Of a stretch of DNA of 64,000 bases, positions 57,306 through 64,000 are shown one piece after another. A program made the position numbers and the translations under genes. The stretch's first letter is position 1, and each line of letters starts with the position of its first letter. The stretch comes from Dickeya dianthicola NCPPB 453 (GTDB lineage Bacteria > Pseudomonadota > Gammaproteobacteria > Enterobacterales > Enterobacteriaceae), in contig NZ_CM001841.1 in the NCBI RefSeq assembly GCF_000365305.1, positions 1,703,100 to 1,767,099 on the forward strand. Reading direction: 5' to 3'. The notes beneath the pieces are model-generated. The model made no database searches. It was not told the origin of the DNA and was given only the letters and a program-made list of their open reading frames with translations.

Positions 57306-59411
57306 ATGACCCTTACCCCCGCGTTAAAGCAGCAGATTGGCGAATGGTATAAAGCGCTGCAACAGCAGATTCCCGATTTTGTCTCCCGTGCGCCGCAGCG
57401 CCAGATGATCGCCGAGGTGGCGAAAGCGCTGTCGGGCGACTATCAACGTCATCTGGTGATTGAAGCGCCGACCGGCGTGGGTAAAACGCTTTCCTACCTG
57501 ATTCCCGGCATTGCCGTCGGGCGCGCAGAGCTGAAAACGCTGGTGGTCAGCACCGCCAACGTGGCGTTGCAGGATCAGATCTTCAACAAGGATTTGCCGC
57601 TGCTGCGCCAGTTTATTCCCGAATTGAAATTCACCGCGGCATTCGGCCGCAGGCGCTATGTTTGCCCGCGCAATCTGGCGGCGATGGCGACCGAGGCGTC
57701 GGCGCAGGGCGATCTGATGCTGTTTATGGATGAGCACCTGCCATCCAGCCGTGAGGAGCAAACCACCAGCGCCCGGTTGCAGCAGGCGCTGCAAAGCGAT
57801 GCCTGGGACGGATTGCGCGACCATTGTCAGGAGTCGATAGGCGACGCGCTGTGGCAGCGCATCAGTACCGACAAGGCCAACTGTCTGGGGCGCAACTGCC
57901 ATTATTACCGCGAATGCCCGTTCTTTCTCGCCCGCCGGGAAATCGAAGACGCCGATGTGGTGGTGACCAACCACGCGCTGGTCATGGCGGCGATGGAAAG
58001 CGACTCGGTGCTGCCGCAGGCGAAAAATATGTTGCTGGTGCTGGACGAAGGTCATCACGTGCCGGATGTGGCGCGCGACGCGCTGGAGATGTCCGGCGAG
58101 GTGACGGTCAGCGCGGTACAACACCAGATGGATCAACTGATTCAGCAGGTGGGGCTTTGTCTGGCGCAGTTCCCGCCCAAATCGCCGCCGCGGCTGATGC
58201 AGCCCGACAGGCTGGGCGATCACTGCGGCGAGATACGGGAACAGTTGCAACTGTTCGAGCGGTTGAGCAGCCTGTTTTTGCCGCCGGCCCAGCCGGACGC
58301 CGATTACCGTTTCCCGATGGGGGAACTGCCGCAAGAGATGCGCGAGTGCTGCAATCGGCTGTTTAAGCTTGCCGATAGCCTGCGCGGGCTGGCGGAATAC
58401 CTGCTCAACGATCTGGCGGAAAAAACCGGCAAGCATGATGTGGTCAAGCTGCATCAGGCGATGTTGCGCATCAGCCGTCTGAGTAGTTACTGGGAAGCGC
58501 AGGGCAAGTTATGGCGGCTGGCGGCGCTGGAGAAATCTTCTAATGCGCCGGTGTCGAAATGGCTGCTGCGGGAACGGCGCGACAATCAACTGCACCTGTA
58601 TTTTCACTGCGCCGGCATTCGCGTGTGCGACCAACTGGACCGGCTGCTGTGGCGCAATCTGTCGCATGTGGTGGTCACCTCGGCGACGCTGCGCTCGCTC
58701 AACAGCTTCTCCCGCCTGAAAGAGCTGTCCGGGCTGGATGAAGAGGCGGGCGATACCTTCATCGCGCTGGATTCGCCGTTCCATCACCGTGAACAGGGCA
58801 AACTGGTGATCCCGCGTATGCGTCATGAACCGCTGATCGCGCATGAGGCTGAACACCTCGCCGAGATGGCGCGGTTTTTCCGCGCCGAACTGCGGCGGGA
58901 CGTCCACAAAGGCATGTTGATGCTGTTCGCCAGCCAGCGGGCGATGCAGCAATTTCTGACCGAGGTGCCCGACCTGCGGCTGATGCTGCTGGTGCAGGGC
59001 GACCAGCCGCGTTACCGGTTGGTGGAGCTGCATCGCCAGCGGGTACAGCAGGGTCAGACCAGCGTGCTGATCGGCCTGCAATCCTTTTCCGAGGGGCTGG
59101 ATCTTAAGGGTGAACTGCTGTCGCAGGTGCATATCCACAAGATTGCGTTTCCGCCGGTGGACAGCCCGCTTGTCCTCACCGAAGGCGAGTGGCTGAAAAG
59201 CCTCAAGCGTCACCCGTTTGTGGTGCAGAGTTTACCGAGCGCCTCATTCAGCCTGATTCAGCAGGTCGGCCGCTTGATTCGCAGTCACGATTGTTTCGGT
59301 GAAATCGTCATCTACGACCGTCGCTTGCTGACCAAAGGCTACGGCGCCCAGTTGCTGGCCGCTTTACCGGTGTTTCCCATTGAGCAGCGCGCCATGCCGG
59401 ATGATGAGTAG
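57306..59411 (+). CDS. dinG: DinG, 4Fe-4S ATP-dependent DNA helicase
   Basis: A 5'-3' XPD-like helicase that unwinds D-loops, R-loops and G-quadruplexes. It has 701 residues (716 in E. coli). The Walker A is EAPTGVGKT (53-61), the iron-sulfur cysteines are Cys120, Cys193, Cys198 and Cys204, and the DEAH-type box is LLVLDEGHHV. Motif VI is QQVGRLIRS. In E. coli it is LexA-controlled; I do not see a canonical SOS box upstream here. ybiB follows. Confidence 0.95.
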   Translation: MTLTPALKQQIGEWYKALQQQIPDFVSRAPQRQMIAEVAKALSGDYQRHLVIEAPTGVGKTLSYLIPGIAVGRAELKTLVVSTANVALQDQIFNKDLPLLRQFIPELKFTAAFGRRRYVCPRNLAAMATEASAQGDLMLFMDEHLPSSREEQTTSARLQQALQSDAWDGLRDHCQESIGDALWQRISTDKANCLGRNCHYYRECPFFLARREIEDADVVVTNHALVMAAMESDSVLPQAKNMLLVLDEGHHVPDVARDALEMSGEVTVSAVQHQMDQLIQQVGLCLAQFPPKSPPRLMQPDRLGDHCGEIREQLQLFERLSSLFLPPAQPDADYRFPMGELPQEMRECCNRLFKLADSLRGLAEYLLNDLAEKTGKHDVVKLHQAMLRISRLSSYWEAQGKLWRLAALEKSSNAPVSKWLLRERRDNQLHLYFHCAGIRVCDQLDRLLWRNLSHVVVTSATLRSLNSFSRLKELSGLDEEAGDTFIALDSPFHHREQGKLVIPRMRHEPLIAHEAEHLAEMARFFRAELRRDVHKGMLMLFASQRAMQQFLTEVPDLRLMLLVQGDQPRYRLVELHRQRVQQGQTSVLIGLQSFSEGLDLKGELLSQVHIHKIAFPPVDSPLVLTEGEWLKSLKRHPFVVQSLPSASFSLIQQVGRLIRSHDCFGEIVIYDRRLLTKGYGAQLLAALPVFPIEQRAMPDDE

Positions 59412-59626
59412 CTTGCTGTTTGGCTATCAGCCGCATTAAAAGCAAGCTGTAACGGCTGACGGTGTTTCCTTGCCGCTCCGGCTCCGGGGCGGCAACGGCG
59501 ATTTCGCGCTTCTCCTGCGACCAATTCATGCTATGTTTCCAGACAGTTGTCCTGCCATGACGGGCGCCATCGGCTTGCCCGGTCTGGGACACCGTCTACC
59601 CGTCGCCTTATCAATGAGAACACATC

Positions 59627-60595
59627 ATGGATTACACCCGAATCATTAAAGAGGTTGGCCGCGGCAAAAATCATGCGCGCGATCTGGATCAGGGCACGGC
59701 TTATCAGCTGTATAGTCAGATACTGAATGATCAGGTGCCTGAGCTGGAGCTGGGCGGGCTGTTGATCGCCTTTCGCATCAAGGGTGAATCCGAAGCCGAA
59801 ATGCGCGGTTTTTATCAGGCGATGAGCGAACAGACCTTACGTTTGTCCGCACCGGCCGGCGGCCCGATGCCGGTGGTGATCCCCAGTTATAACGGCGCCC
59901 GTAAACAGGCTAATTTGACGCCGTTGCTGGCGCTGCTGCTGCATCGGCTGGGGCTGCCGGTGGTGGTGCATGGCGTGAGCCGCGACCCCAGCCGCGTGAC
60001 CAGCGAGGCAATTTTCCGGGAACTGGGCATCGCGCCGGTGAGCGACGCGCAGGCGGCGCAGCAGCGGCTCGATCGGGGCGAACCGGTGTTTATGCCGGTG
60101 TCGCTGCTGTGTCCCGCCATCGAGCGTCAGCTGGATTTGCGCTGGCGCATGGGGGTGCGCAACAGCGCCCATACGCTGGCCAAACTGGCCACGCCGTTTG
60201 ATGAGTCGGCGGCGTTGCGGTTGGCGAGCGTGTCGCATCCGGAATACGTCGATCGGGTCGGTACGTTCTTTGAGGACATTAACGGCCGCGCGTTGTTGAT
60301 GCACGGCACCGAAGGCGAGGTCTACGCTAACCCGCAGCGCTGTCCGGAAATTCATTTTATCCGTGAGCAACGGCGAGACATCCTGCAATGGCGGCAGGAT
60401 ATCGCGCTAGACAGCGCCGCGTTGCCGTCGGCGAAGGAGGCCGCCGCCACCGCCCGCTGGACGGAGGCTTGTCTGGCGGGCGAACAGCCGATACCGCAGG
60501 CGATTCGCCTGCAACTGGCGTGCTGTCTGGTCGGCAGCGGCGAGGCGGCCTCAATGGAACAGGCGAGCTCGACGGTACAAAAACGACTGGGTTGA
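59627..60595 (+). CDS. ybiB: YbiB, TrpD2-like nucleic-acid-binding protein
   Basis: A 322-residue protein with the phosphoribosyltransferase-like fold of anthranilate phosphoribosyltransferase (320 in E. coli). E. coli YbiB was characterised as a nucleic-acid-binding protein (TrpD2) rather than an enzyme. Conserved parts are GGLLIAFRIKGESEAEMRGF, PSYNGARKQANLTPLLAL and MGVRNSAHTLAKLATPF. It follows dinG, as in E. coli, after a 215-base gap containing an AGCTTGCT/AGCAAGCT inverted repeat near 59410-59448. Confidence 0.92.
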   Translation: MDYTRIIKEVGRGKNHARDLDQGTAYQLYSQILNDQVPELELGGLLIAFRIKGESEAEMRGFYQAMSEQTLRLSAPAGGPMPVVIPSYNGARKQANLTPLLALLLHRLGLPVVVHGVSRDPSRVTSEAIFRELGIAPVSDAQAAQQRLDRGEPVFMPVSLLCPAIERQLDLRWRMGVRNSAHTLAKLATPFDESAALRLASVSHPEYVDRVGTFFEDINGRALLMHGTEGEVYANPQRCPEIHFIREQRRDILQWRQDIALDSAALPSAKEAAATARWTEACLAGEQPIPQAIRLQLACCLVGSGEAASMEQASSTVQKRLG

Positions 60596-60628
60596 TCGTA
60601 ACGATTAACAATAAGAAGGAACAACCAC

Positions 60629-62494
60629 ATGCAACAGGCTAAGGCGTATTTTGACGCCCTGAACCGCAATTATCTGGCGGCGCATCAAACCAAAGAGGAT
60701 CTTTTCTGGCAGCGGTATATGGGCACCGGCGACGAAACCGTTTCCGTCCGTTTCGCCGAAGCGGAAAGCCGCTGGAAGCGTTTTATCTCGCAAGCATCCC
60801 GGTTGGCCGAACTGCGGCAGCACCTTGCGGCCGTTGACGCCGCGCCTGCCAGCGAGGCGCGTGACGCATTGCTGCACGGCTTACGCGGCTGGTACCGTTT
60901 TTTTGACTGCAACGTGATTGAAGACCCGCAGGCACAGGCGCTGATGGATGAATTAATCGCCGCTGAAAACGATCTGTTTTCCCGCCGCAAAACCCATCAG
61001 CCGACCCATCTCAATGAGCAGGGCGAGCGGGTTTCCGCTTCGCTGGGCGAGCTGCTGACCAACCAGGCCACCAATGATAACGAGGAATATCGCCGCAGTT
61101 CGCAGCAGGCGTTGCGCGAACTGGAACAGTGGCTGGTCAACCACGGGTTCCCGGCGCTGGTCAGCCTGCGTAACCGCTTTGCGCGCCAGATGGGTTATCG
61201 CAACTACTTTGATTACAAGGTGAACAAGACCGAGCGCATGACGCCGGAACAGCTGTTCGCCATTCTGGACCGTTTCGAAGCGCAAACGCGAGACGCCAAC
61301 CTGCGCAGCCTGCGCCAACTGGCGGCGGAAAAAGGCGAGGCGGCGTTGCAGCCGTGGAATGTGCGTTACGCCAGCACCGGCGATGTCACCCGCCAGTTGG
61401 ACCCTTACTTCCCGTTTGCCGCCTCGTTGTCCCGCTGGGTCAACAGTTTCAAGCGGCTGCATATCGGTTTTAGCGGCGCGCAGATGCAGCTCGACCTGCT
61501 GGTGCGCAAAGGCAAATATGAAAACGGCTTCATGCACCAGCCGGTGCCGCCGTTTGTGGATCAAGGCCAGTGGCTGCCCGCGCGCATCAACTTCACCAGT
61601 CTGGCGCAGCCGGACCAAGTAGGCAGCGGCGCCAGCGGCATCAACACGCTGTTCCATGAGGGCGGCCACGCCGCGCATTTCGCCAATATCCGCCAGAATG
61701 CGCCCTGCTTCGCGCAGGAGTTCCCGCCGACGTCGATGGCCTACGCCGAAACCCAGTCGATGTTCTGCGACAGCCTGTTGCAGGATGCCGACTGGCTGAA
61801 ACGTTATGCGCATAACGCGCAGGGCGAGCCGGTCCCCGATGCGCTGATTCAGGCCGATATCCGCGCTCGCCAGCCTATACGCGCCTTCAACGAACGCCAT
61901 ATTTTGCTGGTGCCGTATTTCGAATGGCAGTTGTACTGCATGGATGACGCACAGCGTACCCCCGAGGCGATTTTGCAACTGGCGCGCGACACCGAACAAC
62001 GCATTCTCGGCATCAGCGGCAGCCCGCGCCCGACCGTAGCGATTCCGCATCTGCTGTCGATGGAGTCGGCCTGTTCGTATCAGGGCTATCTGCTGGCGAT
62101 GATGGCGGTGGAGCAAACGCGGCATTTCTTCCTGCAACGTGATGGCTACCTGACCGATAACCCGGCTATCGGCCCGGATCTGGCGCGTCATTACTGGCAG
62201 CCCGGCAACAGCGTAAGCCACGATGACACGTTGCGCAGCCTGACCGGCGAAGGGTTCAATCCGGATTATCTGGCCCGCGAATGCAACCTGACGGTGGATG
62301 AAGCCTGGCGGCAGGCGCAGGCGACCATCGCCGCCGCCGTGGCGCGCCCGCAACCGGCGGCGGATTTTGACCTCAACGCCCGCATCCAGGTGGTGGACGG
62401 CGACGAGGTGCTGGCGGACAACCAGTACGGCGATGACGCTATGTGCCAGGCGTTCGCTCGCGTAATTGACCACGCTTACCCGGCTCACGCCTGA
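60629..62494 (+). CDS. M3-family zinc oligopeptidase
   Basis: A 621-residue cytoplasmic metallopeptidase of the M3/oligoendopeptidase F group. The zinc motif is HEGGH (His343, Glu344, His347), with the third ligand probably in YAETQSMFCDSLL. The N-terminal helical part shows the usual LFSRRKTHQPTHLN and RNYFDYKVNKTERM stretches. It probably trims short peptides. It lies 33 bases after ybiB and is followed by a clear terminator. Confidence 0.88.
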   Translation: MQQAKAYFDALNRNYLAAHQTKEDLFWQRYMGTGDETVSVRFAEAESRWKRFISQASRLAELRQHLAAVDAAPASEARDALLHGLRGWYRFFDCNVIEDPQAQALMDELIAAENDLFSRRKTHQPTHLNEQGERVSASLGELLTNQATNDNEEYRRSSQQALRELEQWLVNHGFPALVSLRNRFARQMGYRNYFDYKVNKTERMTPEQLFAILDRFEAQTRDANLRSLRQLAAEKGEAALQPWNVRYASTGDVTRQLDPYFPFAASLSRWVNSFKRLHIGFSGAQMQLDLLVRKGKYENGFMHQPVPPFVDQGQWLPARINFTSLAQPDQVGSGASGINTLFHEGGHAAHFANIRQNAPCFAQEFPPTSMAYAETQSMFCDSLLQDADWLKRYAHNAQGEPVPDALIQADIRARQPIRAFNERHILLVPYFEWQLYCMDDAQRTPEAILQLARDTEQRILGISGSPRPTVAIPHLLSMESACSYQGYLLAMMAVEQTRHFFLQRDGYLTDNPAIGPDLARHYWQPGNSVSHDDTLRSLTGEGFNPDYLARECNLTVDEAWRQAQATIAAAVARPQPAADFDLNARIQVVDGDEVLADNQYGDDAMCQAFARVIDHAYPAHA

Positions 62495-62500
62495 GCTTTC

Positions 62501-62533
62501 CAGACGCTACGGGGGGCCGTGGCGTCTGTTTTT
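62501..62533 (+). terminator. terminator of the M3 peptidase gene
   Basis: CAGACGCTACG at 62501-62511 pairs with CGTGGCGTCTG at 62518-62528 (one G-T pair), followed by five T residues. It begins six bases after the stop. Confidence 0.9.
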
Positions 62534-62776
62534 CCTGTCTCGCGTGCCGTGTCTCTGACACCATGCTGTATTCCTGAATTCCTATCACCATTTTGTATCG
62601 CTAAACCGGTACGGCTCTCTCGCGCCGGGCGCTGCCCGTGCCTATACTGGTGGGGCGATATTGGTAGTGAAAGTGCCTGTTATTAAAAAAGTTTCACTGA
62701 ACTGTCATCAGTAGCGCTTAGGCTGATGCGGTTTCCTATCCTCGACGATACTCCGTGACAATGAAAAGGACATATC

Positions 62777-64000
62777 ATGCGCTACTCTTACGTGTTCATG
62801 GCGGTGGCTTGCGCACTGGCGACAGTACCGGTACAGGCTGTTTCCCGCAGCGATGCCCAACTGCCGCAAGTCAGCCTGCTGCAAACCACCACCGAGGCCA
62901 GCAACAGCGCCCCGGTCATCGAAATGCAGCAGCAGGTGCAGCAATACCTGCAAAAAGCGTTGCAGGGAACCGCGCCGAAGCTGACCCGCACAGTGCTGGA
63001 CAAGGCGCCGGATCAGGGCGAACCGCAGGGCGACATGACATGGCTGAAAGCGACCGGTTACGTTTTCAACCCGAAAGATCAGCAGCAGGCCAGCGTGAAA
63101 CTGCTGGAAGGGTTCAGAACCCTGCCGGCGTCGGTGTTGGAGAAAAACCTGGCGACGGTTGAGCGCATCAATCTGGAGTCCACCCTGCCGCTGCGTCAGA
63201 AAGCGCTGATTGATGCGGAAAATACCCGCTATCTGTATGCGCTGGCGGAAGCGCTGGGGCCGAAGTTGGGCAAAGCGTTTCTCAATGTCTACCAGAAAGG
63301 CGAAATGGGTAAGGCCGCCGCGTTGATCAAGGCCACCAACGTCAGCACGTCCGCGGCGAAAAAAGCCTTTAACTACCCGCGACCGTTCAAACGGCCGGGC
63401 AACCGCATCCATCTGGTGGCGGATAGCGCGGTCGTGGCGGATAACGCCCGTTACACGGCATCGGGCGGTTCGTTCCCCAGCGGGCATACCAACGGCGGGT
63501 ATAACGACGCGCTGCTGCTGGCGCAGATGCTGCCGGAGCGCTTCGTGCCGCTTCTCGATCGCGCCGCCACCTACGGCTATTCCCGTCTGGTGCTCGGGGT
63601 GCATTATCCGCTGGATGTGATCGGCGGTCGCATGGCGGCCGAGCGCAGCGTGGCGCATGTCCTGAACGACCCGAAATACCGCGTGTTGTTCAACGACGCC
63701 AAAACCCAGTTGCGCGCCGCGCTGGAAAAAGCCTGCGGCACTACGCTTGCCGAATGCGCCAAACCACAGGGTAAAAACGACCCTTACACCGACCCGGCGA
63801 TGACGTCGTTCTACCGTTACACCATGACCTACAACCTGCCGGCGGCGAAGGTGAAAGCCCAGCCGGTCACGGTGCCGGAAGGCGCGGAAGTGCTGCTGGA
63901 AGGGCCGCTGCCGCAACTGAGCGCCGCCCAGCGTCGTGCATTGATGGTGAAGACTGCGATTGCCGACGGCTATCCGCTGTCTTCCGGCGGGGTGGACGCC
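62777..64000 (+). CDS. PAP2-family acid phosphatase (cut by window end)
   Basis: The window holds the first 408 codons with no stop. A signal peptide ends near TVPVQA-VS, so the enzyme is periplasmic. The three phosphatase motifs of the PAP2/haloperoxidase family are complete: Lys195-x6-Arg202-Pro203 (KKAFNYPRP), PSGH at 234-237, and SR-x5-H-x3-D at 269-280 (SRLVLGVHYPLD). AAGGA precedes ATG 62777. It resembles class A acid phosphatases (PhoN type, about 250 residues) but is much longer, with more than 120 residues after the active site. Confidence 0.88.
   Translation, partial: MRYSYVFMAVACALATVPVQAVSRSDAQLPQVSLLQTTTEASNSAPVIEMQQQVQQYLQKALQGTAPKLTRTVLDKAPDQGEPQGDMTWLKATGYVFNPKDQQQASVKLLEGFRTLPASVLEKNLATVERINLESTLPLRQKALIDAENTRYLYALAEALGPKLGKAFLNVYQKGEMGKAAALIKATNVSTSAAKKAFNYPRPFKRPGNRIHLVADSAVVADNARYTASGGSFPSGHTNGGYNDALLLAQMLPERFVPLLDRAATYGYSRLVLGVHYPLDVIGGRMAAERSVAHVLNDPKYRVLFNDAKTQLRAALEKACGTTLAECAKPQGKNDPYTDPAMTSFYRYTMTYNLPAAKVKAQPVTVPEGAEVLLEGPLPQLSAAQRRALMVKTAIADGYPLSSGGVDA

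Noticed and set aside
59410..59448. AGCTTGCT/AGCAAGCT inverted repeat after dinG as a terminator
   Set aside because: The loop is long (23 bases) and no T-tract follows; it may only be a weak RNA structure.
1066..64000. CRISPR array or anti-phage defence cluster
   Set aside because: The tandem arrays have units of 13-22 bases without unique spacers, and no cas, restriction-modification, toxin-antitoxin or other defence-type genes are present.

Overview
The window is chromosomal DNA of a plant-associated enterobacterium of the family Pectobacteriaceae, most likely a Dickeya. This is inferred from the high GC content, gene order close to Escherichia coli in blocks (serU-mtfA, cdd-yohKJ, bioA/bioBFCD-uvrB-ybhK-moaABCDE-ybhL, clsB-ybhP-ybhRSFG-rhlE, dinG-ybiB), a Serratia/Yersinia-type iron transporter SfuABC, a Yersinia-type class IV adenylate cyclase, an ERIC element and glycoside hydrolase family 3 genes. 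I could not run a database search, so the genus is an inference and family calls rest on recognised motifs and remembered homologues.

Layout. 0-6.5 kb: mtfA and a tRNA-Ser(CGA), followed by an AT-rich insertion carrying a phage tail-completion-like gene and a tail-fibre gene with a discoidin-like domain, a 55-residue YqaE/Pmp3 membrane protein, a flavodoxin-like protein and a glycosyltransferase-TPR fusion. 6.5-14.3 kb: a thioesterase, moeA-moeB, maeA, cdd behind two CRP-type sites, yohJ-yohK, and the 3' remnant of a GH3 beta-glucosidase. 14.3-26.2 kb: divergent bioA and bioBFCD around a BirA operator, uvrB with SOS and DnaA boxes, ybhK, and a Moco-riboswitch-controlled moaABCDE operon. 26.2-30.2 kb: sfuABC with a Fur-like site. 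30.2-41 kb: ybhL, clsB-ybhP, the ybhGFSR efflux ABC system without its usual TetR regulator CecR, and rhlE whose 3' end runs into a convergent EamA transporter. 41-47 kb: an AraC regulator between two DMT exporters, a second AraC regulator, pepT and an orphan DppA-like binding protein. 47-57 kb: dusC, a class IV adenylate cyclase, pbpG, a GST, an ERIC element, a DeoR regulator divergent from a class III aminotransferase, bglX and the tiny yohO. 57-64 kb: dinG, ybiB, an M3 peptidase and a PAP2 phosphatase cut by the window end.

Themes. Molybdenum cofactor synthesis is nearly complete in two loci (moeAB, moaABCDE), and four of the biotin genes sit in one tightly overlapping operon. Most of the sequence is conserved housekeeping DNA. 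The unusual signals lie in the gaps: five unrelated short tandem-repeat arrays (units 13-22 bp) cluster within 47.1-57.3 kb, and candidate small elements occur near 19.6 and 31.2 kb. I found no convincing new multi-gene defence or biosynthetic system; the repeat arrays and the discoidin tail-fibre locus are the best leads.
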